A stretch of 64,000 nt of DNA from Anaerococcus obesiensis ph10 (GCF_000311745.1 NZ_HE978531.1:535167-599166), one strand, 5' to 3'. Counted from the first letter of the stretch, positions 36,481 to 46,132 are shown. The notes: generated by a model from the sequence alone, not told the origin. Made by a program: numbers and translations.

Positions 36481-37731
36481 TCAAGTCAGATTAATAACAT
36501 CTTTATACTTATACTCTTTGCCATCCCTTAATAAGTTTATTTCTTCATCACTACCCACTAAATTTAAATATCTTTTTACTGCTACATCAACAAATTTAGG
36601 TTCTATTTCTATTCCATAGCAGATTCGATTAAGCTCCTCACAGGCAATTAATGTAGATGCACTTCCTAAAAATCCATCAAGGACTAAGCCATTTGTTTGA
36701 GTTGATTGCTTTATTAAATAAGCAATAAGTGGTACTGGTTTTGATGATGGATGACCACATCCTTCTTTTTCTGAATCTTTAATTCCATCAAATTCAAAGA
36801 CTGCTGTTTGCTTTTGATCTCCATACCAGTTATGTTTTCCATCTTTTCTCCAACCAAATATAATAGGCTCCATATTAAATTTCCAATCTGTTCTCATGAA
36901 AGGAGCTCTTGGTTTTTTCCAAACAAGCCCTGCACCAACTTTAAAGCCTGCATCTTCAAAAGCATCATAGAAAACTCTAGCTTTCATAGTTGCATAGAAT
37001 TCATAAATAGACGCATCTTTGGCCATTGCATCTTTGAAGTTAGTAAATACCTTCATTAAAAATTCATAGGCCTCTTTATCATTTAAGTTGTCATTTTTAA
37101 TCGTTCCTGATTTATTTTTCAAATCTACAAAATATGGTGCATCGGTACATACTAAATTGACCTTAGTTTCACCTAGTAACTTTTCAAAAGTATCCCATAG
37201 AGTAGAATCTCCACAGATAACTTTATGTCTTCCTAGAGTCCAAATATCTCCTTCCTTGGAAAAAATAGGCTTTTTAAGTTCTTCTTCAACGTCAAAGTCA
37301 TCTTCTTCAGCCTCTACGCCAAGGTCAAAGAGCGAAGATAATTCTTCAGTTGAAAATCCTGTAAGCTCTACATTAAATCCATAATCTTCTAGGGATTCAA
37401 TTTCAACTCTCAATAGTTCTTCATCCCAACCAGCATCAAGACTTAGCTTATTATCAGCAAGTACATATGCTTTTCTTTGTGCCTCTGTAAGATAATTTTC
37501 TAATATGCAAGGTACTTTTTTAAGTCCAAGTTTCTTAGCTGCAAGAAGTCTGCAATGCCCAGCTGTGATTACATTGTCATCTGAAATTAGGATTGGGTTT
37601 AAAAATCCAAATTCTTTTATTGATGCAGCTACCTTATTTATTTGTTCGTCAGTATGCGTTCTAGCATTATTAATATATGGGATGAGTTCATCTACATTTT
37701 TTAATTCATATTGTAATAGTCCTTCTTTCAT
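36481..37731 (-). CDS. ParB-like and DNA (N4/N6) methyltransferase fusion
   Basis: A 416-residue protein. Residues 1-110 are a ParB/Srx-like nuclease-type domain (ELIPYINNARTHTDEQI, VITAGHCRLLAAKKLG). The rest is a DNA adenine or cytosine-N4 methyltransferase with catalytic motif DAPYF and the SAM-binding GFLGSASTLIACEELNR; motif IV comes first, the beta-class order. The catalytic motif reads DAPY instead of the usual DPPY. It probably protects phage DNA from restriction. Start ATG 37731 overlaps the stop of the SAM synthetase gene (TAATG), so both are made together. Confidence 0.87.
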   Translation of the reverse strand: MKEGLLQYELKNVDELIPYINNARTHTDEQINKVAASIKEFGFLNPILISDDNVITAGHCRLLAAKKLGLKKVPCILENYLTEAQRKAYVLADNKLSLDAGWDEELLRVEIESLEDYGFNVELTGFSTEELSSLFDLGVEAEEDDFDVEEELKKPIFSKEGDIWTLGRHKVICGDSTLWDTFEKLLGETKVNLVCTDAPYFVDLKNKSGTIKNDNLNDKEAYEFLMKVFTNFKDAMAKDASIYEFYATMKARVFYDAFEDAGFKVGAGLVWKKPRAPFMRTDWKFNMEPIIFGWRKDGKHNWYGDQKQTAVFEFDGIKDSEKEGCGHPSSKPVPLIAYLIKQSTQTNGLVLDGFLGSASTLIACEELNRICYGIEIEPKFVDVAVKRYLNLVGSDEEINLLRDGKEYKYKDVINLT

Positions 37732-38513
37732 TAGATGAGCCCCCACTTTGCAAATTCCTCAAAACCACCAATAGATTTTACATAGTCTTTGGCAATTTCT
37801 ACTATTTCTTCATAGGCTTTACCATCAACAGTTTCATCTCCAATTGCACAGAATAATTCAATCTCTCTATTTTCTTCTTGTGCCTTTAGGTGGGCATAAA
37901 TATTAATTGATACATCAGCCTTGGATAGGTCTTTGCCATGAAGGCCCCCACCAGTTACTGATCTTCCCATGTCAGATCCGAGTTTCCTATTGGTCGCTCC
38001 AGTATCAACATTAAACCCTCCAGTCCAATCTCCCAATGGATTTACTATTGCTCTTGGATAAATTGATTTTAAAATTTCCGTAGATACATTAGACTGGCAA
38101 ATAATAAGTTTATCTCTATCGAGAATATATTTCCCATCATATGGGTAGTTCCTATAAATTTCTCTGGCTATAGTTGAGAGTTTCTTTTCTTCTTCAGATG
38201 TAGGCACTCCTTTAAATATTCCATTATCCCCACATCTAATCTTTTCTTTTTGATTGTTCGATAAGTGAATATCTTGCTCTACAATTTTTACATCGGCTTT
38301 TACTTCTCCTGCTATTCTATTAATAGCTGATTTGATTTCTTCAACATCTAACTTGCAGTCCGTTTCAATAATCACATGGCATTCACCATGACCAAGCAAA
38401 ACCTCGACTGCAATTTTAGGGTTCTCCTTTTCTTTATATGCTAAATCTACAATTGCACCTGCAATACAATCTGCTTGTTTGTCAGGGTGCTTTGGATTTA
38501 CTTTTTCAAACAT
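37731..38513 (-). CDS. short phage S-adenosylmethionine synthetase (MetK-like)
   Basis: A 260-residue protein related to methionine adenosyltransferase but about two thirds of the usual 390 residues. It retains HPDK (H9), GHGECHVIIETD, a GDNGIF loop in place of GDQG, and TGGGLHGKDLSKAD. It would make SAM from ATP and methionine and supply the methyltransferase directly downstream, to which it is coupled by stop-start overlap. Whether the short form is active cannot be told from the sequence. Confidence 0.82.
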   Translation of the reverse strand: MFEKVNPKHPDKQADCIAGAIVDLAYKEKENPKIAVEVLLGHGECHVIIETDCKLDVEEIKSAINRIAGEVKADVKIVEQDIHLSNNQKEKIRCGDNGIFKGVPTSEEEKKLSTIAREIYRNYPYDGKYILDRDKLIICQSNVSTEILKSIYPRAIVNPLGDWTGGFNVDTGATNRKLGSDMGRSVTGGGLHGKDLSKADVSINIYAHLKAQEENREIELFCAIGDETVDGKAYEEIVEIAKDYVKSIGGFEEFAKWGLI

Positions 38514-38522
38514 TTAATCACC

Positions 38523-39131
38523 TTACTTTCTACTCCTTAGTAATTTTTCCATCATATCTTCCCCATAGTCTTCATAAACTTCCGTGCAATTTTCTTTAAC
38601 TATGTCATAAATCTCATACCATAAAAGATTTGCTGTCTTTTGAAACTGACTAGACATCTGTACAAATGGAGATGCAATAACCCCTCCCGTAGTAGGATGC
38701 TTTCCTAAAAGTCCAAATTGACTTATTGCCTCTTCACATTGAATGTATCTTGCAAAAGCCTGGGAGTATGATTCTAATAATCTTGGATTTACTAAGTTTT
38801 CACAGTTCCTCTGTTTTAACCATCCCCAAGTCTCTTTATATATTTCATCAGCACCTAGTGGTATACCATTCTTCTGCTTCGCAGACAGGTAGTCACTAGG
38901 TGTTGGCATATCTGTTCCATCAAGAACTGCTCCATCTGGTAAGTCAACTGCATCTATTTCTTCTGGAGTAAATGTTGGAATATCATTCATTAGTATTTCT
39001 ACTTTTTTACCTTTTTCTATTTTTTCAGCAGCAGGCTGTGGTTTCCCTCCTGCTTTTACTCTTCTTCCACCTCTGTATGTTCCGTCTTTAGCGATAGTAT
39101 CACCTCCTAGTTGTTTTATTTCTTTTCTCAT
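38523..39131 (-). CDS. terminase small subunit (P27 family)
   Basis: A 202-residue protein of the P27 small terminase family: Gly/Lys-rich N-terminus, IPLGADEIYKETWGWLKQ, LLESYSQAFARYIQCEEAI and a final helix. It binds the cos region and gives the start point for packaging. The likely cos region lies upstream at 40140-40225, separated by the AbiF-like module. Confidence 0.87.
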   Translation of the reverse strand: MRKEIKQLGGDTIAKDGTYRGGRRVKAGGKPQPAAEKIEKGKKVEILMNDIPTFTPEEIDAVDLPDGAVLDGTDMPTPSDYLSAKQKNGIPLGADEIYKETWGWLKQRNCENLVNPRLLESYSQAFARYIQCEEAISQFGLLGKHPTTGGVIASPFVQMSSQFQKTANLLWYEIYDIVKENCTEVYEDYGEDMMEKLLRSRK

Positions 39132-39139
39132 GTATGTTA

Positions 39140-39167
39140 TTGACTTTGACTAGTTCTATGTTATAAT
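39140..39167 (+). promoter_or_regulatory. promoter of the AbiF-associated RNA
   Basis: TTGACT, a 16-base spacer and TATAAT read rightwards, divergent from the terminase small subunit. Transcription would begin near 39174, just before the structured RNA. Confidence 0.75.
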
Positions 39168-39173
39168 TAATTT

Positions 39174-39237
39174 AACAGAACCTCTCCACGCTTAATGTAG
39201 ATTTTCTACATGCGGACCACGGAGAGGGCTTTTTTAT
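39174..39237 (+). ncRNA. abiF-type structured small RNA
   Basis: Predicted RNA of about 64 nucleotides. An outer CCTCTCC/GGAGAGG stem encloses an ATGTAGA-ttt-TCTACAT hairpin flanked by short single-stranded ACGCTTA and GCGGACCAC parts, and the outer stem is followed by GCTTTTTTAT, a rho-independent terminator. The AbiF-like gene starts 17 bases later. A conserved RNA motif named abiF has been described upstream of such genes, and RNA antitoxin roles have been proposed. Read-through of the terminator would allow expression of the protein. Confidence 0.8.
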
Positions 39238-39253
39238 ATTAAGGAGAACTTAT

Positions 39254-40135
39254 ATGACATTAAAACCTGCTTTAAACTACGAAGATCAAATTACCAAATT
39301 AAAAATTGACCATAACTTAAAAATCAAAGATGAAGTTTATGCAACAGAAATTTTGAAAAAAGTAAATTATTACAGACTTTCAGGTTATGGTATTGGTCTT
39401 AAAAAATATAATAATAAAGAGCATTATAAGGATTATATTACTATCGAGCATCTCTTTAACCTTTATTGCTTTGATAGCCAATTTAAAAACAACCTCATTA
39501 GAACTATTGAGCAAATTGAAATAGAGCTTAGAACACAAATTGCTTATCATCTAGCTATGACGTATGGTTCCGATGTACTTATGCACGAAGATAATTTTAT
39601 TCATAAAACAAATAAAAAAGGCCAAACCATATATTCCATCATAAATGAGAATCTGAGCAACGAAGTTGACAGGCAAAAGAATAAACCATTTGTTAAACAC
39701 CACCTAAAAAAATATGATGGAAAGTTTCCAATCTGGGTATCCGTTGAACTCATGTCTTTTGGAAATTTATCTTCTTTGTTTAGTATTCTTAAGGATGAAG
39801 ATCAAAAAGAAATTTCTAATTATTACAACACAGATCCTAAATATTTAAAAAATTGGATTCTATGTCTCGTTGAAGTAAGAAATATTTGTGCCCATTACAC
39901 TCGACTTTATAATATGCCTTTAAAAGAAACTCCCCGCCTTTATTCTGAAAACGAACAATATAAGGGCAAGCAAAATAAAATATTCCCCATTCTTTTAATC
40001 ATAAAGAGAATTTTAAACTCAAACGACCAATGGGAATCCCTTTTAAAAGATTTAGAAAATACCTTTAATAAATACCAAGGATACTTCAACTATAAATTTA
40101 TGGGTTTTCCTCCTAATTGGAAAGATGTTCTTTAA
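39254..40135 (+). CDS. AbiF/AbiD-like abortive infection protein (Abi_2, HEPN fold)
   Basis: A 293-residue Abi_2 family protein. Family marks include KVNYYRLSGYGIGLKKY, TIEQIEIELRTQIAYHLA, FPIWVSVELMSFGNLSSLF and EVRNICAHYTRLYN. Two R-x(4-6)-H signatures, R93-H99 and R209-H214, agree with a HEPN ribonuclease. Such proteins stop growth after infection. The 5' RNA probably restrains it. It stands alone on the plus strand between terS and the cos region, so it is a superinfection-exclusion moron. AAGGAG precedes the ATG. Confidence 0.88.
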   Translation: MTLKPALNYEDQITKLKIDHNLKIKDEVYATEILKKVNYYRLSGYGIGLKKYNNKEHYKDYITIEHLFNLYCFDSQFKNNLIRTIEQIEIELRTQIAYHLAMTYGSDVLMHEDNFIHKTNKKGQTIYSIINENLSNEVDRQKNKPFVKHHLKKYDGKFPIWVSVELMSFGNLSSLFSILKDEDQKEISNYYNTDPKYLKNWILCLVEVRNICAHYTRLYNMPLKETPRLYSENEQYKGKQNKIFPILLIIKRILNSNDQWESLLKDLENTFNKYQGYFNYKFMGFPPNWKDVL

Positions 40136-40139
40136 TACC

Positions 40140-40225
40140 CCCTTTGAACCCGTTTTTTTGTGCGTGAGAGGGCGGCACCGTTGGTAGGGAAATCAGCTTT
40201 TAAGATAACGACTCCCCCTCCCCAC
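40140..40225. other. probable cos region
   Basis: A gap between HNH and terminase genes with two stretches far richer in G+C than the surroundings (GTGCGTGAGAGGGCGGCACC and ACTCCCCCTCCCCACGG). In HK97-like cos phages the cos site lies between the HNH endonuclease and small terminase genes. No experimental signature can be seen; the call rests on position and composition. Confidence 0.5.
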
Positions 40226-40231
40226 GGAAAA

Positions 40232-40588
40232 CTATCCTCCAAATCTATCCCCACTCTTTGCATGAATCTTTGAGTGACAAGATTTACAAAGACTCATAAG
40301 ATTATCTTCGTCATTAGTTCCACCACGAGAAAGAGGAAGTATGTGATGTACTTCCTCTACCTTTGTCATTCTATTTTCTTTTAAACACATCTCACAAAGT
40401 GGATGCTCTGCTACATATCTTTTTCTTATAAGTCTCCATGCTTTTCCATAACGCTTATGAGTTCTAGGATCTCTTTTATATTTTTCATAGTTTCTGTTGT
40501 ATTCTTTCTCATGTTTCTTGCAGAATCGTCCGTCAACTAATTCAGGACAACCTGGATGTGAACATGGTCTCTTTGGTTTACTTGGCAC
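40232..40588 (-). CDS. phage HNH endonuclease
   Basis: A 118-residue HNH nuclease with two zinc CxxC pairs (SHPGCPEL region and CEMCL, CKSCH) and the HNH core VEEVHHILPLSRGGTNDEDNLMSLCKSCHSKIH. HNH proteins next to terminases are needed for cos cleavage and packaging in HK97-like phages. It is the first late gene before the cos region. Confidence 0.92.
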   Translation of the reverse strand: MPSKPKRPCSHPGCPELVDGRFCKKHEKEYNRNYEKYKRDPRTHKRYGKAWRLIRKRYVAEHPLCEMCLKENRMTKVEEVHHILPLSRGGTNDEDNLMSLCKSCHSKIHAKSGDRFGG

Positions 40589-40607
40589 TTTATCACTCCA
40601 TAAAGAA

Positions 40608-40634
40608 AGCCCTGAAGATTAAATCTCCAAGGCT
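40608..40634 (-). terminator. hairpin upstream of the HNH gene
   Basis: AGCCCTGAAGATT and AATCTCCAAGGCT form a 13-bp stem with two G-U pairs, and short T-rich tracts lie on both sides. It may end transcription from either direction between the AbrB-type module and the HNH gene. Confidence 0.5.
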
Positions 40635-40707
40635 CGTTTTATTATTCTTTTGCTATTCTAACTATACTACAACTACTTACTCTCATTCTATCAACTTTAC
40701 TCTCCAC

Positions 40708-40765
40708 TTGACTTTTTCATTAGAAGAAAATATAATTTAGTTAGAAAGTATGAATTTCTAACTAA
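40708..40765 (+). promoter_or_regulatory. promoter and operator of the AbrB-type antitoxin
   Basis: TTGACT, a 17-base spacer and TATAAT (40708-40736) are followed at once by a perfect 11-bp inverted repeat, TTAGTTAGAAA-n7-TTTCTAACTAA (40737-40765), then AAGGAGG. This fits repression by the swapped-hairpin antitoxin. Confidence 0.75.
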
Positions 40766-40777
40766 GGAGGTCTTGTT

Positions 40778-41035
40778 ATGTTGGTTGAACTAAAAGCTAA
40801 ATCACAAGTTACTATCCCAAAAGACATAGTAAACTCTATGGAATTAAACCAAGGCGATCAATTTGAAGTTATAGAAGATGACGGAAAAATTGTACTCGTT
40901 CCAGTTGCAATCTATCCAGAACACGTCATAAAAAATTTAAAAGCTGAAGTAAAAGAAATTAAAGAATCTATAAAAAATGGGACTCAACCTGTTTTTGATT
41001 CTATCGACTCTCTATTCGAGGAGTTAGACAAGTAA
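40778..41035 (+). CDS. AbrB/MazE-type antitoxin
   Basis: An 85-residue protein with a SpoVT-AbrB swapped-hairpin DNA-binding domain at the N-terminus (LKAKSQVTIPKDIVNSMELNQGDQFEVIEDDG) shown here by VTIPKDIV and LNQGDQFEV, and an acidic C-terminal part for toxin binding. The toxin gene that follows is interrupted, so this is an orphan antitoxin that may still repress its promoter or counter related toxins. Confidence 0.85.
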   Translation: MLVELKAKSQVTIPKDIVNSMELNQGDQFEVIEDDGKIVLVPVAIYPEHVIKNLKAEVKEIKESIKNGTQPVFDSIDSLFEELDK

Positions 41036-41301
41036 TGTCCTATAAAATTACTTATTCGAAAGCCTTTAAAAAACATTATTAAAAACTATCTGATACTGAA
41101 AAGAATCAAACGAAAAAGAAACTTAAATTTTTCGTAGAAAATCCTACCCATCCATCTTTAAGAACTAAGAAAATACAAGGTACAGATGGAATATGGGAGT
41201 CTTCTGTTAACATGGATATTCGAATTATTTGGTTCTATGAAAATAATGAATTGATATTTCTTTTAGATATAGGACACCACGATATCCTGGACAAGTTTTA
41301 A
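41035..41301 (+). pseudogene. RelE/YafQ-type toxin gene with nonsense codon
   Basis: Begins ATG overlapping the antitoxin stop (TAATG). It reads MSYKITYSKAFKKHY, then TAA at 41080-41082, then continues in the same frame for 73 codons with KLSDTEKNQTKKKLKFFVEN, then KIQGTDGIWESSVNMDIRII and LDIGHHDIL, the RelE-superfamily order. The only lesion is the single stop at codon 16. No good internal start restores the fold. It appears recently inactivated. Confidence 0.82.
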
Positions 41302-41345
41302 ATTTAATACTATAATAAAAACACGAATTGAAAACGAAAGTTTTG

Positions 41346-41378
41346 CGGGTGATGCATTGATGCGTCACCCGATTTTTT
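41346..41378 (+). terminator. terminator after the interrupted toxin gene
   Basis: CGGGTGA/TCACCCG arms with an inner TGATGCA/TGCGTCA-like pairing, followed by ATTTTTTAT on the plus strand. It separates the module from the convergent late regulator gene. Confidence 0.75.
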
Positions 41379-41778
41379 ATACTTCTATATTTTTTAAAGC
41401 CTTACTATGAAGTCTAAAGATATGCTGAATTGAGTAATTCATCTCAACCGCTATCTTCTCCCAAGATTCAAAACAAAGATATCTTTTTTCTAAAACGACT
41501 TGAAGTTCTTTATCTTCAATCTTTTTTATTGTTCTTACGATTTCTTTCTTTAAATCCACCAACTTATCTATGTCCCTATTAATTTCTTCTTGAAGGTCTA
41601 TGATCTTAACAATAGTATCCTCAAGTTTTGATGATCCTCTATTAGGACTCTTAGGCATATCCGATAAGGTCGATGTAGCTTTTGTTGCTAGAGCGTTGAG
41701 TGATTCAACTTGCTCCAGCTTGCTATTAATTCTCTTGTCTAAATAAAAAGCTTGTTTTAAATATTCTTTTGCGTTCAT
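41377..41778 (-). CDS. phage late transcription regulator, sigma-like HTH
   Basis: A 133-residue protein with an N-terminal coiled coil, the SPNRGSSKLEDTIVKIIDLQE segment and a C-terminal helix-turn-helix (LEKRYLCFESWEKIAVEMNYSIQHIFRLHSKAL) as in DUF1492/ArpU/RinA-like regulators. These control late gene expression and lie just before the packaging genes, as here. Confidence 0.75.
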   Translation of the reverse strand: MNAKEYLKQAFYLDKRINSKLEQVESLNALATKATSTLSDMPKSPNRGSSKLEDTIVKIIDLQEEINRDIDKLVDLKKEIVRTIKKIEDKELQVVLEKRYLCFESWEKIAVEMNYSIQHIFRLHSKALKNIEV

Positions 41779-41825
41779 TTCTTACCTCCATAAGTTTTGA
41801 GGTAAGTTCTCTATAGAACCTCTAC

Positions 41826-43169
<1,344 letters not shown>

Positions 43170-43451
43170 TTAGTCACCTCCGATTCTCTTTATTATTTCA
43201 TCGATTTTTTCTTTTGAATCAAGAACATAAACCTTAAAACCTAAATCTTTAAATTGCCTTATTCTCTTTTTCTGGATTGGTCTCGGTTCTCCTCCAGGTC
43301 TTTTTGTTTCAACAAATCCGATTTTACCTTTAGGTAGAAGTATTATCCTGTCTGGTATTCCCGTCATTGAAGGAGATGTAAACTTAAGACATAGACCCTT
43401 ATTCTCTTTTACTCTTTTAACAAGGGCAGATTCAATCTCTTTCTCTCGCAA
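43170..43451 (-). CDS. VRR-NUC domain nuclease
   Basis: A 93-residue VRR-NUC protein of the PD-(D/E)XK type: EKEIESALVKRVKENKG, then SPSMTGIPDRIILLPKGKIGFVETKRPGG with D and E-x-K active site residues, and QIKRIRQFKDLGF-like end. The start is TTG at 43451 with GGAGGG ten bases upstream, inside the end of the preceding gene. It probably processes DNA branch structures with the helicase; its stop touches the helicase start. Confidence 0.9.
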   Translation of the reverse strand: MREKEIESALVKRVKENKGLCLKFTSPSMTGIPDRIILLPKGKIGFVETKRPGGEPRPIQKKRIRQFKDLGFKVYVLDSKEKIDEIIKRIGGD

Positions 43452-43666
43452 TTTTCATACTCCCTCCATGCGTTCTCAAAAGTTATCATACAATCATAAC
43501 AAGCACCCTGGCTTTCTAAATAATTTTTAATCAGTTTTTTCCAGCCCTTAAATTTCCCTATTTTATTTTTAGGAAAGTCTCTATCTTCCTTCATATCTCT
43601 TGCTAAATCTCCTCTTGGAGACTTTTCATTTAAGTGATTTTTCATCATGTAATTATAGAAATTCAT
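43409..43666 (-). CDS. YozE SAM-like domain protein
   Basis: An 85-residue protein similar to YozE: MNFYNYMMKNHLNEKSPRGDL, RDFPKNKIGKFKGW, an LESQGACYDCMITFENAWREYE end. The fold is a sterile-alpha-motif-like helix bundle of unknown role. It overlaps the nuclease gene by 43 bases and is the first gene after the promoter at 43787-43814. Confidence 0.75.
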   Translation of the reverse strand: MNFYNYMMKNHLNEKSPRGDLARDMKEDRDFPKNKIGKFKGWKKLIKNYLESQGACYDCMITFENAWREYENCERKRLNLPLLKE

Positions 43667-43930
43667 AAATCCTCCATTTTTTTAAGTGTTGTATAGTGTA
43701 GCTTTATATAAACCTTTTACACGAGAGAATAAAAATAATATATAAAAGAAAGTAGGCTATAACTATTCACACCATACAAAATGCGTATATTAAGCCATTT
43801 CATTATTAAGTCAAGTGTAAATAGTCATGTCTTTTTGTAGTTTAGTGTATACATTTTTCATTAATTAAGAAAAACTTTTTTTCTATACAATCATCTTTAT
43901 TTAGCCTATAAATGCTACACTAAGATGCAT
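43667..43930 (-). promoter_or_regulatory. intergenic promoter region, possible origin
   Basis: Noncoding, very A+T-rich. TTGACT, a 16-base spacer and TAATAT (43814-43787) read left into the YozE/VRR-NUC/helicase operon. A 9-bp inverted repeat, TAGTGTAGC at 43694-43702 and GCTACACTA at 43914-43922, brackets it, and partial copies of TAGTGTA lie inside (about 43849). It is a candidate for a replication origin next to the primase, but this is unproven. Confidence 0.45.
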
Positions 43931-46132
43931 TTATAAAAAGTCGTCTTCCGACTCCATTAAATCATTGATGGTTATACCGCCCCATTCAATTCCCCTATTT
44001 GTCCTTTTCTTTTCATAACCTTCTGCTATAAGGGCTCGTGAAAAATCTCTATTGTTCCTAATGTATTCTCCATTTGAACCAGCCCACTCACGATAAACTT
44101 GATATAACCTTGCACTCATCTCTTTATAATTTGTTCCTTTTATGCATTTATCTGAAATAAAATGGTTTATCCAGTCATTTTCTTCTTTATATGATCTTTT
44201 TGCATCATCTACTACATTACACTTTGGATATTTAAAGCCTGCATCTATATATTCTTTTGCTCCTTCAATCATCCACTGTAGAATTGCTCCTCCTGCTTTT
44301 TCTAGAAGCTTATCTATATAGTCTGTCTTAGGGTTTTTGATGGCGACAGAAAATGGAGCCACCACAATTCTTCTCCAGGTTCCTCTATCATTAGAGCCTA
44401 CCTTTGGTAGATGGTTTGTATAGAGAATAGTAGAATGCGTTGGCGTAAATGAAAAGGGTGCATAGTATTTTCTTTCTGCTGAAATATCATCAACACTTGC
44501 TATCTGCTTTAGCATAGAACTTGACAGTCTTTGACCCTCTTCTGTTTCAGAGGCTAGAATAAATCTCTTACCACATAACTCCGCAAGATCAACCTTCACA
44601 TTCTTTGCTCTTGTTGTTAAAGACTCAGCTGGGATTTTACCTGCATAGTCTCCAAGAACATGAGCCTCTGAATTAAAGACTGTAGATTTCCCATTTCCTC
44701 CATCTCCGTAAGCTATAAGGAGTGCTTCTTCATAAACATGACCTATTAATGTAGACCCTGCATGGAACTTTAAGAAATTTATAAACTCATTATCTCCACC
44801 AGTTACATCCCTTAAAGTATCTATCCACATATCCATATTATCCTTACTTGGAGCTAGGGCAGTAATCTTCGTGCAATAGTAAGACGGGTCATGCTCTTTT
44901 ATTTCACTTGTTTTTAAATCAATAACTCCAACAGGTGTATTTAAAATAAAAGCATCTGCATCAAGTTTTTCATTTTTAACTTCTAACAAAGATTTAGCTA
45001 GTTTTAATATTCCAGATACTTTTCCGTGGTCGTTCATCTTTTTAGCAAAATTAAGGTAGGCTTTTGCGGTATTTACTTTTAACTTTGCTTGTGCTTTTTC
45101 TTCCTTATTTCCCATCATTTCAGCATCTGCTAGTTCTTGATATGTCTCTTTAAATTCAATACTTGCATTTTCTAAAACTTTTTTGGCAGTCTCCATATAA
45201 AGACTCATTACTTTTAGCTCAGAATCTTCCCACTTCTTGCCCGTCCAATAAAGCCAGCCTTGAGATATCGTGTAGATAGCTTTATCTTTGTTGTGCTTAG
45301 TAAAGATTTCAGCCATTGCTATATCTGTAAGTTTCTCTGGCTTATATTCCTCATATCTTTCATTGTATTCTTCAGGTGGCACATAATTTTCGCTTGCTGC
45401 TACCTTTTTATAGAATTTACAAGCAGACCTCCAGATTTGTTCTAGTTCATCATCTTCTAATGGTGGAGAACAAAGTGATGCTTTTTTATCGAATAATTCT
45501 CTTGCCTCATCTGTATTTCCATATCGAATTAAAACCCTACCTGCAAAATGGTTCATAGTTGAATTTCTAGAGCCTTGCTGAATCAAGTCTTGAGAATTAT
45601 CAAAATTTTCAAAGTTATCTTTTAAAATATCAGTTATATATTTCCTTCCCCTAACTATTTCAACAGCAGGGTTCTTTACTCCAAAGAAAAACCTCGCTCC
45701 ATCTAAGGCATTTCCATCAAAGAAAGTATAGGTCTCTGACAATTTTTCTTTTATTCCTACATATTCAGCTAAATTTGTAATCTTAGGAATTGGAAAATAT
45801 ATGTGCATTCTTGGTCTTGCAGCTTTTCCATTCTTTTCTTTTCTATGGTTTCTGCTGTAAACTATGGCAAATTTAACTCCATCAAATATTCTCTTTAAAT
45901 CATTGACTGAAATCCAATCATCTGGATTTTCTGAATGATCGTTGTCTATATCCATTGGTATACATTCTGACTCTATAAAATTATCATTGGACCTGTAGGA
46001 GTTTTTATACTTAGCCATTACATGATCAAAACTTGCTGCCTTCTCAAAAGACCTTACATCTACTGCATTAATCTCATTTGGATAAACACAGTTTGACTCA
46101 ACTCCTATTAAATTTGAGGTGTATATTTTCAA
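43931..46132 (-). CDS. phage primase-helicase (D5/P4 family)
   Basis: A 733-residue replication protein. The N-terminal part (to about 190) is an archaeo-eukaryotic type primase-like domain (CIPMDIDNDHSENPDDW with acidic residues, IVYSRNHRKEKNGKAARPRMHIYF). The D5_N region and the superfamily 3 helicase follow with Walker A AYGDGGNGKSTVFN, Walker B ILASETEEG and motif C LYTNHLPKV. It unwinds and primes phage DNA. It lies just downstream of the DNA polymerase genes. Confidence 0.92.
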   Translation of the reverse strand: MKIYTSNLIGVESNCVYPNEINAVDVRSFEKAASFDHVMAKYKNSYRSNDNFIESECIPMDIDNDHSENPDDWISVNDLKRIFDGVKFAIVYSRNHRKEKNGKAARPRMHIYFPIPKITNLAEYVGIKEKLSETYTFFDGNALDGARFFFGVKNPAVEIVRGRKYITDILKDNFENFDNSQDLIQQGSRNSTMNHFAGRVLIRYGNTDEARELFDKKASLCSPPLEDDELEQIWRSACKFYKKVAASENYVPPEEYNERYEEYKPEKLTDIAMAEIFTKHNKDKAIYTISQGWLYWTGKKWEDSELKVMSLYMETAKKVLENASIEFKETYQELADAEMMGNKEEKAQAKLKVNTAKAYLNFAKKMNDHGKVSGILKLAKSLLEVKNEKLDADAFILNTPVGVIDLKTSEIKEHDPSYYCTKITALAPSKDNMDMWIDTLRDVTGGDNEFINFLKFHAGSTLIGHVYEEALLIAYGDGGNGKSTVFNSEAHVLGDYAGKIPAESLTTRAKNVKVDLAELCGKRFILASETEEGQRLSSSMLKQIASVDDISAERKYYAPFSFTPTHSTILYTNHLPKVGSNDRGTWRRIVVAPFSVAIKNPKTDYIDKLLEKAGGAILQWMIEGAKEYIDAGFKYPKCNVVDDAKRSYKEENDWINHFISDKCIKGTNYKEMSARLYQVYREWAGSNGEYIRNNRDFSRALIAEGYEKKRTNRGIEWGGITINDLMESEDDFL

